Shown here: piece by piece, positions 55,472-63,622 of the stretch
How the letters are laid out: every line of letters begins with the position of its first letter
Position numbering within the stretch: position 1 is the stretch's first letter
Origin: Pedobacter ureilyticus
GTDB taxonomy: Bacteria; Bacteroidota; Bacteroidia; Sphingobacteriales; Sphingobacteriaceae
DNA length: 64,000 bases
NCBI RefSeq assembly: GCF_005925345.1
Contig: NZ_SSHJ01000003.1
Span: 248,001 to 312,000 of the forward strand
Direction of reading: 5' to 3'
The notes under the pieces: model-generated
Seen by the model: the letters and a program-made list of their open reading frames with translations, nothing else
What the model was told of the DNA's origin: nothing
Databases searched by the model: none
Program-made: the position numbers and the translations under genes

Positions 55472-55906
55472 TTAAAAAAGTGACAATAGTCGTTGGATAA
55501 TATTAGGATTAGATTTCCGGAGTTCTTCTTTTACCCGCGCTACCTTATCAATTAATTGTATGATCTTGCTACAGGCATCATTACCCTTTATGACATAGTC
55601 GAAAGCTCCATATTTCAGGGCATCAACAGCTGTTTTGATGTCGTCCTGACCGGAAACCATAATCACATAGATATTCGGATTATAACGTTTGATTTTTTTT
55701 AAGACCTCAAAGCCGGTAATATCCTCCATATTGTGGTCCAGAAAAATGATATCTGGATTTTGATGAAGGTTCTGGATGCAATCATTACCGTTATCATAAA
55801 ATGTAATGTCGTTGTAGAGGCTGTTTCTTAAATGCTGCTCGTACACATTTGCACAAAATGTGTCGTCATCTACGATGAAAATTTTGAATTGAATTTGATT
55901 TTCCAT
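55472..55906 (-). CDS. Single-domain response regulator heading the EPS operon
   Basis: 144 residues with a CheY-like receiver and no output domain. IFIVDDDTFCANVYE gives the acidic pocket, PDIIFLDHNMEDITGFEVL the phosphoacceptor Asp (about 56), VIMVSGQDD the switch Ser, and YVIKGND the conserved Lys. It resembles the receiver of the sigma-54 activator at 60231 (VIMISGQED, DYLVKNN). It is the first gene after a candidate sigma-54 promoter, so it may tune EPS synthesis or export by protein-protein contact. Confidence 0.9.
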   Translation of the reverse strand: MENQIQFKIFIVDDDTFCANVYEQHLRNSLYNDITFYDNGNDCIQNLHQNPDIIFLDHNMEDITGFEVLKKIKRYNPNIYVIMVSGQDDIKTAVDALKYGAFDYVIKGNDACSKIIQLIDKVARVKEELRKSNPNIIQRLLSLF

Positions 55907-55931
55907 GATTGTTATTTTTTTCTGGTTTGCT

Positions 55932-55947
55932 TGCTAAAGTCAGACCA
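55932..55947 (-). promoter_or_regulatory. Candidate sigma-54 promoter of the EPS operon
   Basis: On the minus strand TGGTCTGACTTTAGCA has GG and GC at the exact spacing of the sigma-54 consensus (TGGCAC-N5-TTGCA). It is 26 bases upstream of the response-regulator ATG. The match is partial (9 of the 11 defined positions or fewer). The support comes from the adjacent sigma-54 activator gene and the palindromes upstream. Confidence 0.5.
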
Positions 55948-55998
55948 TAAATATATCTATCAGAAAATCAATTAGTTGTGTTTTTTTTATTGTTGTTG

Positions 55999-56029
55999 CT
56001 TTCCATATATTGGAAAGTATTCCATGGAA
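55999..56029. promoter_or_regulatory. Two palindromes upstream of the sigma-54 promoter, candidate activator sites
   Basis: CTTTCCATATATTGGAAAG (55999-56017) has perfect 7-base arms, and TTCCATGGAA (56020-56029) is a perfect 10-base palindrome. Both share TTCCA/TGGAA and lie 52-97 bases upstream of the -24 box, a usual place for NtrC-type binding. They are just beyond the end of the histidine kinase gene. Confidence 0.5.
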
Positions 56030-56035
56030 ATGGCT

Positions 56036-59000
56036 TTATTCCATGCCTAATTCTTGTTTAAGTTCTTTTATGATAGGAAGTAGGTGTTTTTTGATATTGG
56101 CATATAAATGCTCACAATCCAGTGGGGTATTGTTGTTTTCTTTGGCTATTAATTCAAGTGTTTTTACATCATCAATAATTGCCGTTATTCCAACACTTTC
56201 TATACTGGGTTTTACTTTATGAATCAAGCGACTTACTTCTGGCAAGTTGCCTGCCTCGAAGGCCATATCAATTTTTTGAAGCGTCTCAGTCATTTGTGTG
56301 ATAAAAATGCGGATCATTTTTTTGACAAAATCCTCGTTTCCCCGACTTAATATTTTAATATTAGTGAGATCATAACCTTTCTCTGAAGGATGATCTACCG
56401 TGTTAAAGAAATGAGATTTTTCTCCCGAAAAATTGTTTAAAGTATATTTTGCAATGGTTTCAATCAATACGCTTTCTTCGAAAGGCTTTGTTACATAATC
56501 ATTCATGCCTGCCTCCTTGCATTTGTCAATCTCGCTTTTAAAAGCATTCGCTGTAACCGCAATTATAGGGATGTTCAATTTGAGCTGATTGCGAATTTTC
56601 TTTGTTGCCTCAATTCCATCCATTCCCGGCATCTGAACGTCCATCAAAACAATATCGAATTCAGGGTTTTTGAGTATTTCCAGAGCTTCATTTCCATCAC
56701 ACGCTTCGGTTACAACAGCATTAAAATAGTTTAGCGAATTAATTGCCACCAATCGATTAATAGGATTGTCCTCTACCAATAGAATACGAACCCCATTAAT
56801 GTCTACATTGATCTCTCGATCTTCTTTTACCGCATTTATGATATTTCCTTTTGGGAATAAAACCCGAATATGGATTGTTGTACCAACATCTCTAGTGCTT
56901 TCTACGTCTATTTCCCCATTCATCAGGTTTACTAATTCTTTTGTGATGGCCATACCCAACCCAGTACCTCCAAATTTTCGGGTAACGGCTCTGTCTTCCT
57001 GAGTAAATTTGCTGAATATCTTTTTTGTAAATGCCTGATCCATTCCAACTCCTGTATCGCTAATGGTAAGGTGTAGCTTTTGGCCACTCGGCGTTTCCTC
57101 CTCCAACTTGCAACTCAGTATGATCTTGCCTTTTTGTGTAAACTTTAGCGCATTTCCAATTAGATTAAACAAAACCTGTTCCACTCGTAAGGCATCACCA
57201 ATTACTACTGGTTGTATCTTTTCATCCATAAAAAACGAAAGACGCAAGCCTTTTTGTTTGGCTATCGGTTTCATTACCCGAATTACTTTATCCAAAGAAT
57301 CTTTAAGGATAAAGTCTTTGTTTTCTAACGCTATTTCTCCGGCTTCAATTTTCGAAATATCCAAGATATTATTAATGATATCCAGAAGGTGCTTGGAGGC
57401 AATCTTACAGTTTTCGACGCAAGAATTTTGTTTTTCAGTAAGAGGCTCCCTGTTCAATTCGCGAATGAAACCAATGATGGCGTTAAGCGGTGTACGCATT
57501 TCATGGCTCATATTGGCCAGAAATACTTCTTTTGCTTTTGAGGCTTCTAGGGCCTTTAATTTTTGACTTTGCAGTTCTAGTTCCAGTTCTTTCTGCGCAG
57601 TGATGTCAAGATGAATACCTATAGAACCAGTCAGGTTACCGTTGTCATCATAATTTGGTGCTCCTCCAATAGCCCACCATCTCAGTTCCCCTCTTTTATT
57701 CTTTATAGGAATTTGATAAACATCTGATAAACCTTTTTTACGAAGCGCCATTTTTTCTTCTATGGCCTTGATATTCTCACCGAAGACGAATAAATCGGCA
57801 GGTCTTTTTCCGATAAGTTCCGAGATTTCGTAGCCTGACATACTGGCAAAGCTATTATTGGCAAATTGAACGGTCTCATTGATATCTACTTCTAACAATC
57901 CCAAATTCATGTTGGCAATAATGTTGCGATACTTCTCTTCCTGAAACCTTAATCTTGTCTCGTTCTCTTTTCGCTCTGAAATATCCCGAATGAATGAACA
58001 GAAAAACCGTTCGCCATTTTGTTCCAGGGGTACTACCGAAAGTTCAACAGGAAACCGGACACCAAACTTATTAACCGTTTCTATTTCAAGTTGGGCACTT
58101 AAATTGTCTTCAGTAACTGTTTTTACATAGTGCTCCATACTTTTCATATAGGCCCCTAAATCGTTACTAGGAATGATTTTTTTTATCAGTGTCTCTCCAA
58201 TAACTTCCTCCCGGTTCCAACCAAAAATAGTTTCGGCCTGTTTATTCCAAAAGGTAATCTTTCCGTGAGCATCTACCGTTATGATGGCATTAAAGGAAGA
58301 ATTCATAATGATCCTGTTGAATTCCTCGCTTTGTTTTAGTAAATTCTGATATTGTGTTTTCTCGGTAACATCCCTAAACTTCCATAAGTGGCCAATAGCT
58401 TCCTCTTCGATAAAGATTGGGATGTAATCTCTTTCAAAAAAGCAATTGTCTACTGTTTCCAATAGTTCGCCAATCACTAATGTGTTTTCTTTTACGATAG
58501 CATCAACTCTTTCAAGATACTGGTCCTGGTTTTTAAACAACACTTTAGATTCGTGGAAAATACGGGAATGGTCTGAGCCGACCAGTTTCTGAGGAGTCAA
58601 GCCAATTTTTCGCATTTCACAGAAATACTGATTGATAAACAGTATTTTGCCATAATTATCTACAACCAAAATGCCCGATCTTAAATGCTCAAGTAACGCT
58701 TTTAAGAGTTCTACGGTTTGGTGTAGTTTTTTTTCGATGTTCTTCCGCTCGTTAATTTGTTTACCTATATAGTTGGTTACATATAAAAGATCCTCTTTTT
58801 CATTGTCGCCTATTACATTATAGTTACTGTCCAGCTCTTCAATGCTGGTATAGAGATTAGAAATCGATTTCTGTTTTAGCGCATATTCCTTTTTTAGATC
58901 GCTGTTGATCTGATGATATTCTTCCTCACTTACCGTAAAGGCATGTTCAAGTAAGTCTTTATCTCTTTCAAAAGAGTAATACGATTCGTTAACGGAATTG

Positions 59001-59086
59001 ATAAATGCCTCAAAATCTTGATTATTAAGTTGTTCGACCGTAAGGTGCTTTTTTATCTGCCGCTGTAATAATTTATGGATCTCCAT
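56036..59086 (-). CDS. Hybrid histidine kinase: three PAS, HisKA, HATPase, receiver, Hpt
   Basis: 1016 residues, soluble (no clear membrane span). A coiled N-terminal part (1-130) is followed by PAS domains near 135-250, 260-375 and 385-500, with PAC-type SFIRDISERKENE. HisKA has FLANMSHEMRTPLNAI with His528. The HATPase part has NLIGNALKFTQKG, DTGVGMD and GGTGLGMAI. The receiver has FDIVLMDVQMPGMDG with Asp816. The C-terminus carries an Hpt-like helix SRLIHKVKPSIESVG, in which Pro replaces the usual Gly after the phosphorylated-His motif. It starts 2 bases after the FIST gene and should pass phosphate on to the regulators beside it. Confidence 0.92.
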   Translation of the reverse strand: MEIHKLLQRQIKKHLTVEQLNNQDFEAFINSVNESYYSFERDKDLLEHAFTVSEEEYHQINSDLKKEYALKQKSISNLYTSIEELDSNYNVIGDNEKEDLLYVTNYIGKQINERKNIEKKLHQTVELLKALLEHLRSGILVVDNYGKILFINQYFCEMRKIGLTPQKLVGSDHSRIFHESKVLFKNQDQYLERVDAIVKENTLVIGELLETVDNCFFERDYIPIFIEEEAIGHLWKFRDVTEKTQYQNLLKQSEEFNRIIMNSSFNAIITVDAHGKITFWNKQAETIFGWNREEVIGETLIKKIIPSNDLGAYMKSMEHYVKTVTEDNLSAQLEIETVNKFGVRFPVELSVVPLEQNGERFFCSFIRDISERKENETRLRFQEEKYRNIIANMNLGLLEVDINETVQFANNSFASMSGYEISELIGKRPADLFVFGENIKAIEEKMALRKKGLSDVYQIPIKNKRGELRWWAIGGAPNYDDNGNLTGSIGIHLDITAQKELELELQSQKLKALEASKAKEVFLANMSHEMRTPLNAIIGFIRELNREPLTEKQNSCVENCKIASKHLLDIINNILDISKIEAGEIALENKDFILKDSLDKVIRVMKPIAKQKGLRLSFFMDEKIQPVVIGDALRVEQVLFNLIGNALKFTQKGKIILSCKLEEETPSGQKLHLTISDTGVGMDQAFTKKIFSKFTQEDRAVTRKFGGTGLGMAITKELVNLMNGEIDVESTRDVGTTIHIRVLFPKGNIINAVKEDREINVDINGVRILLVEDNPINRLVAINSLNYFNAVVTEACDGNEALEILKNPEFDIVLMDVQMPGMDGIEATKKIRNQLKLNIPIIAVTANAFKSEIDKCKEAGMNDYVTKPFEESVLIETIAKYTLNNFSGEKSHFFNTVDHPSEKGYDLTNIKILSRGNEDFVKKMIRIFITQMTETLQKIDMAFEAGNLPEVSRLIHKVKPSIESVGITAIIDDVKTLELIAKENNNTPLDCEHLYANIKKHLLPIIKELKQELGME

Positions 59087-59088
59087 AG

Positions 59089-60231
59089 CTAATCGATTTC
59101 ACTTAAACAGGTAATGGTCATGGTTTGGTTGTGCAGCACACAGTCTTCCATTGGTCTTAATGGCGATAGTTCGCCGTAAGAATAAAATCCAGAGATGATG
59201 GTTTCTTCACCTAAAATTTCCGAAACGACTTCAATTTCTTCTTCAGTCCTGTTGTCCAAAACCAATTTACGTCCCACACAACTAATCAGTAATGCCAGTT
59301 TTGGCTTAAAGTTGTTCATCTCCAGGCAGGCCGAAGCTGCTTGGCTTGCCGCATCAATCAATCGGTCGAAATTAGAACGCATGAAGCGAACCCTGCTGCC
59401 TTCGGGTATGTCTCCAGCAAATACCATGGACTGATTTTCTTCATCTATAGACAGTATGGTTCTTACAATTGGTTTGGATTCCTTTTCAGAGTGGATCGAT
59501 AGCGGAAATAATAAAGCCGATCCTGGAAGTTTTTCACTGTATTTTCCCAAGTAGCTCTTATAAAGCTCTAACACGTTTTTCCCATCTATCTTGTACAATA
59601 TATTGCCAGATGCTTTGGTAACGATCCTTTCCAGTCCAAAACTTTCCCATCCGCCCATTGAGCCGTGTGATACTTGTAACTGATTACCGTAAAAGCCAAT
59701 ACCTACGATACTCCCCGACTTAGGAAGTTGGTTCAGTCCCACTACTGTTTCGTTAAAATTGGTGCCGTCTCCGGCCAGACCTCCAGTAACAAGTATATTA
59801 GCCCCTTTGAAAGCATTTATACCTTTTACCAATTCGCTGCCATTAACGATTCCTCCATCCGAAAAGACCATTACCAGTTTCAATTCGCTCTTGGGGAACT
59901 TTTTGATTAGCGCTGCACCGGCGTCAAAACTGGAATTAAATTCTTTACCATTCACTTTAAATGTTTTTACAAGCGTTGTTGTAAAAGTAATTGCAATTAA
60001 TGAAATTGAATTATTAAAAACTGTATCATGATAGATTTCTCCAGCCGATGAACATAATACTAACGTGGCATTAGGGAACTTTTCCTTTATCTTCTTAAAA
60101 TTGGATTTATTGGTCACCAAATCTTTTAAACCAAAGCCTATAACAAGTTCAGCTTCGTCGTATAGCAGTCCATCTGTATTTATCTCCCTGCAAAAAGAAT
60201 TACGCTCAAACAAAAAAGAAGCTATTTTCAT
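59089..60231 (-). CDS. FIST-domain sensor protein
   Basis: 380 residues with FIST-N and FIST-C domains and no signal or membrane span. The pattern FPNATLVLCSSAGEIYHDTV, KLVMVFSDGGIVNGSELVKG, ILVTGGLAGDGTNFNETVVG and the C-terminal PKLALLISCVGRKLVL then ETIISGFYSYGELSPL is characteristic. FIST domains are predicted to bind small ligands such as amino acids and sit beside signalling proteins. Its start overlaps the stop of the sigma-54 regulator by one base (TAATG), and it precedes the kinase by 2 bases, so the three form one unit. Confidence 0.9.
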   Translation of the reverse strand: MKIASFLFERNSFCREINTDGLLYDEAELVIGFGLKDLVTNKSNFKKIKEKFPNATLVLCSSAGEIYHDTVFNNSISLIAITFTTTLVKTFKVNGKEFNSSFDAGAALIKKFPKSELKLVMVFSDGGIVNGSELVKGINAFKGANILVTGGLAGDGTNFNETVVGLNQLPKSGSIVGIGFYGNQLQVSHGSMGGWESFGLERIVTKASGNILYKIDGKNVLELYKSYLGKYSEKLPGSALLFPLSIHSEKESKPIVRTILSIDEENQSMVFAGDIPEGSRVRFMRSNFDRLIDAASQAASACLEMNNFKPKLALLISCVGRKLVLDNRTEEEIEVVSEILGEETIISGFYSYGELSPLRPMEDCVLHNQTMTITCLSEID

Positions 60232-61586
60232 TACGGTATATTTTTTAGTTGAACTGACTGAATTAAATTATAGATGGTTGACTTTCCGATATCAAGCTGT
60301 TTTGCTGTTTTAAGTACATCATTCTTATTTTGTTTAAGAAAATGGATAATGATTTCTGAAGTATATTCTTTAAGCGTTTTGGATTCTGATAAAAAGAAAT
60401 CGGTTTCTTTCAGACTGTTGAAAGTCAGGTTTTCTTCTGAAATCTGCTGGTCATCACACATCACACAGGCCAGGTCTATCACCGACTTCAATTCCCTAAC
60501 ATTTCCTGGAAACGAATACTTTAATAATTTAGCTTGTGCGCTCTTCGTTAGCCCTATTGCTTTCATTTTGTTTTCTTTGGTAAACAGATCGATGAAGTGT
60601 TTGGTTAGCAGTAAAACATCATTGCCTCTATCTCTTAAGGGTGGTAATTCAACGGGTAATCCAATAACGCGATAATAAAGATCTTCTCTAAAATTCCCTT
60701 TTAATACCTCTTGTCTTAAATCTTTATGGGTAGCAATAATCAGTCTTACATTCAACTTGATTTTGGTAGTTCCTCCTATGCGGGTTACTTCCCGTTCCTG
60801 TAACACCCGTAATAGTTTACTTTGAAGACTTAAATCCAGTTCTGCTATTTCGTCTAAAAATATTGTTCCTCCTTCTGCCTGTTCAAATTTGCCAATTGTA
60901 CGGTTATCGGCACCAGTAAAGGCACCCTTTTCGTGCCCGAAAAATTCACTTTCCACTAAATCTCGGGGTATTGCGGCCATATTAACAGCAACAAAAGGTT
61001 TGTTTTTTCGCTCCGAATTATAATGGATTGCCTTTGCCACCACTTCTTTTCCTGTCCCGGTTTCGCCAGATATTGAAACCGTTATATTCGATTGAATAGC
61101 TTTTTCAATCTTCTTAAAAACGTCTTTAATGGCATCACTTTGGCCGATAATGGTATTCTCAAAACTAAACTTCTGCTCCAGCTTTTCTTTCAATTCTTCA
61201 ACTTGGTTTTGTAAGCTGAGCGTTTCTCTAATTTTGATTATGGAATTCCATAAAAGATCTTTGGTATTATTGTTTTTAACGAGATAATCTTTGGCTCCAG
61301 CCTTTAAACAATTAACAGCTACTTCAATATCTTCTTGCCCACTAATCATAATTACGGCAATAGTGTTATTTACCTGTAATATTTTTTTTAAGAGCATATC
61401 TCCTGAAATATCCGGTAATCCAAAATCAAGGCAAATTATATCTGGTTTTAAGTACAGTTTTTCTAGACATTCTTTTCCGGTTTGAAAAAGTTTAATATCA
61501 TAATCAGGATTCAATGTTAAATGGAACTTTATGGCTTCTCCAAAAAACGGATCATCTTCTACTAAAAATATTTTAAGAGCCTGCAT
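60231..61586 (-). CDS. Sigma-54-dependent response regulator (NtrC family)
   Basis: 451 residues from the ATG at 61586, which gives MQALKIFLVEDD. An in-frame TTG at 61622 is less likely. The receiver has the phosphoacceptor in PDIICLDFGLPD. The AAA+ domain has GETGTGKEV (Walker A), the sigma-54-contacting GAFTGA, GGTIFLDEIAEL (Walker B) and PLRDRGNDVLLLTKHF. The C-terminal Fis-type helix-turn-helix is NDVLKTAKQLDIGKSTIYNL. It activates RpoN promoters when phosphorylated, probably by the kinase encoded two genes down. Its binding sites may be the palindromes at 55999-56029. Confidence 0.95.
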   Translation of the reverse strand: MQALKIFLVEDDPFFGEAIKFHLTLNPDYDIKLFQTGKECLEKLYLKPDIICLDFGLPDISGDMLLKKILQVNNTIAVIMISGQEDIEVAVNCLKAGAKDYLVKNNNTKDLLWNSIIKIRETLSLQNQVEELKEKLEQKFSFENTIIGQSDAIKDVFKKIEKAIQSNITVSISGETGTGKEVVAKAIHYNSERKNKPFVAVNMAAIPRDLVESEFFGHEKGAFTGADNRTIGKFEQAEGGTIFLDEIAELDLSLQSKLLRVLQEREVTRIGGTTKIKLNVRLIIATHKDLRQEVLKGNFREDLYYRVIGLPVELPPLRDRGNDVLLLTKHFIDLFTKENKMKAIGLTKSAQAKLLKYSFPGNVRELKSVIDLACVMCDDQQISEENLTFNSLKETDFFLSESKTLKEYTSEIIIHFLKQNKNDVLKTAKQLDIGKSTIYNLIQSVQLKNIP

Positions 61587-62224
61587 AGATTGTTGTTTAA
61601 GAAGTGGGTTACTTGACAACAATTTACAAAATAAATCGTATAACCCAAGTTTATTATTTACCGAAATAATGCACTAATGGATGTTGGCGGTAGTTTTATC
61701 ATCGCTGTATTTATACATTATTCCTGATCTGGCTACTGCCTTTTTGCAAACTTAATCATTTCTAATGCTACAAACTGGCGCTAATTTTTCGTTAAAAAGT
61801 TTTCAATATTCTGATTTTAAGATATTTAAAATTGGTAAAGGGGGTAGAACGAGGATATGTTGACGGGATGAAAGCATTTTTAGCTGTGTACGCACCGCCT
61901 TACAATAAAAATTACCTTAGACTTTTAACTTGTTTGAAATTGCTATTCTCTAAATTCATTCGGCTTTAAATTAGACTTTTGCGAAGCGAATTAGCTTTTC
62001 TGTGGAGTTGCAGAAGCAACAGAATGATAGAATGTGGGGGCGACTATATGAACCCAATAGAAAGGCACAAAATAAGAAACCAACAAACACTTAGCGTAAT
62101 ACCGAAGTATAAATAAAGCGCAGTTTTTGGTCATTTTTTTAAGGTCTTTTGAATATCGAAAAATCAGAAACTTCCATTTTTGCCTAATGGAAATTTTGGA
62201 GTAAGGTTGGGGATTTTTTTGATT
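61587..62224. other. Non-coding region upstream of the regulatory genes
   Basis: I find no supported gene. It should contain the promoter for the sigma-54 regulator operon, though no complete TTTG/TAnnTTTG pair was found. The segment at 61980-62110 reads as short chance frames. A 78-codon minus-strand frame at 61991-62227 has low-complexity content and no recognised motif. Confidence 0.4.
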
Positions 62225-62273
62225 CAAAAAATAAGCGTGTAACTTATTGAATTTTCATTTAGTTACACGCTTA
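62225..62273 (-). terminator. Terminator following the right tmRNA-like 3' end
   Basis: AAGCGTGTAACT (62233-62244) and AGTTACACGCTT (62261-62272) form a perfect 12-bp stem. On the minus strand it is followed by ATTTTTTG. It directly follows the 13-mer at 62274-62286. Confidence 0.8.
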
Positions 62274-62286
62274 GTGGAGCTGAAGG
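62274..62286 (-). repeat. 13-bp tmRNA-3'-end-like direct repeat, right copy
   Basis: Identical to the copy at 40701-40713 and in the same orientation, 21.6 kb away. On the minus strand the preceding bases TTCAAAACCC resemble a tRNA-type T-loop and stem before CTTCAGCTCCAC, so slightly more of an RNA 3' end is kept here. Confidence 0.5.
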
Positions 62287-62530
62287 GTTTTGAAAATAAA
62301 TTTCAATACGCTTTGAATCAGCTTGTTATATTTTTTTTAATCTCGAGTGCCACGATTTACGCTAGTTAAAAATCGGCAAGAATATGATAGGCCATCACAG
62401 CATATCTTCGTCTTCACAACCACTATTATTTAAAGAACTTGCATTTCCGTTGATTACTCAAATATAGTTATATACTACTGTAAATCCAAAAACTAAATAG
62501 ATTTAAACTATCATTTACTGTGGCGATTTA
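62287..62530. other. Non-coding region left of the unassigned lipoprotein-like ORF
   Basis: An AT-rich stretch without a supported gene. No clear promoter or repeat was recognised. Confidence 0.3.
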
Positions 62531-62551
62531 ATAAAAATCTTTTGCACCCTA

Positions 62552-63037
62552 TTGTTTTCGAGTTGTGTTGAGCAAAAGACTGAAAATTCTCATTTCGCTA
62601 GTGTGACCCAAAAGAGACCAGAATCAAAAATTTATCCTGTGACAGATTGCCACTCCAATCCTACGATTAGAGAACTTTCTGGCCAGTGGGTGAGACGTGC
62701 AGCGCTGTTGTTGGAATTCCAGGATAAACATGCAAGGAGTAGCGATGTTTCCCTCAGGGCATCTTTTACAATTATACTTGGAGACATCTGTTACAATATT
62801 TGGCACGTCGAGGCAGATGTAAATAGTGTCCGCCGAATGGACCTTAACATCCCAAAAGAAAGGGAGATTTTTCGTGAAACCTTAAAGAAACTCTTACGGA
62901 TCGCCCCGGAAGGAAGTAGGATATCCATTTATCCTCCCAGTATATATGATCCGGTGATGGATCGGTCTTTTTTCTTTAGTAATAAAACAGCAGCTAAAAT
63001 GGCAGCTTTAATGGTTGGCAGAAAATTATTTATCTAA
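62552..63037 (+). CDS. Unassigned ORF, possible lipoprotein with an unclear start
   Basis: 161 residues from a TTG. I recognise no family. The frame is open further upstream and reads LIKIFCTLLFSSCVEQ, a good lipoprotein signal with lipobox LFSSC, but no ATG, GTG or TTG is found at its head (ATA at 62531). The body has REIFRETLKKLLRIAPEGSR and ISIYPPSIYDPVMDRSFFFS and ends KMAALMVGRKLFI. It may start at a rare codon, or be a gene that lost its start. It lies in the accessory segment ahead of the reverse-transcriptase-like gene. Confidence 0.45.
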   Translation: MFSSCVEQKTENSHFASVTQKRPESKIYPVTDCHSNPTIRELSGQWVRRAALLLEFQDKHARSSDVSLRASFTIILGDICYNIWHVEADVNSVRRMDLNIPKEREIFRETLKKLLRIAPEGSRISIYPPSIYDPVMDRSFFFSNKTAAKMAALMVGRKLFI

Positions 63038-63159
63038 AATGATATTAATGATTTAACAATACATTAGTTTTCGGCCAGTTTGACAGCATTGTTTTAGATG
63101 GTCCATAATTTGATGTAGGATTTTCGCCTTTAGCGTTGGCTAGGGGGTATGTCGTTTAA

Positions 63160-63610
63160 GGTACTAAATATTTGGAACTTTTCCAAATATTGGTTCTGAT
63201 TATAAATATCAGGTAATTCTAATACTACCCCTGTGAAGAGGAATATTAGAACAGTTGATAGCTGTAAGATGAATTTAAGTATGCTCATAACATTGACATA
63301 ATTGTTTAAAAGACCTTACCAGAAAGATTTCTGGAATACCCGATCTGAGTCGAAACATACAAAGAAAGGTTTTGGGGTAAACAGAAGCCAACATCAGTTG
63401 TTGAGCCGGTAATCCCAAATAGGTTGGTCGGACGCGCGGTCTTACCAATGTGTAGTGCCACATTTTATTATAATGATTGGCCAGGGGTGGATTGGGGCAT
63501 GTAGAGGTTAAAATCCTTAGGTGATTTAAGGCGGTCACCTGCCGAGCAATGAATTACATTGTGCATTGGCCAAGACAGTTAAAACTGATGTATCTTCTTG
63601 GCCAATGTCC
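63160..63610 (+). ncRNA. Structured non-coding stretch upstream of the reverse-transcriptase-like gene
   Basis: Stem-loops follow one another: AATATTTGGAA-CTT-TTCCAAATATT (63167-63191, perfect 11 bp), TTCTAATA ... TATTAGAA (63217-63250), CCAGAAAGATTTCTGG (63319-63334), and CATTGGCCAAGA ... TCTTGGCCAATG (63564-63607, perfect 12 bp), the last ending 15 bases before the ATG. Retrons and several defence RTs have a structured template RNA at this position. Whether this is transcribed is inferred. No protein frame in the stretch is convincing. Confidence 0.35.
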
Positions 63611-63622
63611 CATTAAAAAGTG

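Noticed and set aside
61991..62227. 78-codon minus-strand frame right of the regulators
   Set aside because: It has no motif and runs into the terminator region next to the tmRNA-like repeat. Chance is more likely.
63275..63538. 87-codon minus-strand frame before the reverse-transcriptase-like gene
   Set aside because: It lies opposite the stem-loop region, has no recognisable family and its residue pattern is not protein-like. The structured-RNA view fits better.
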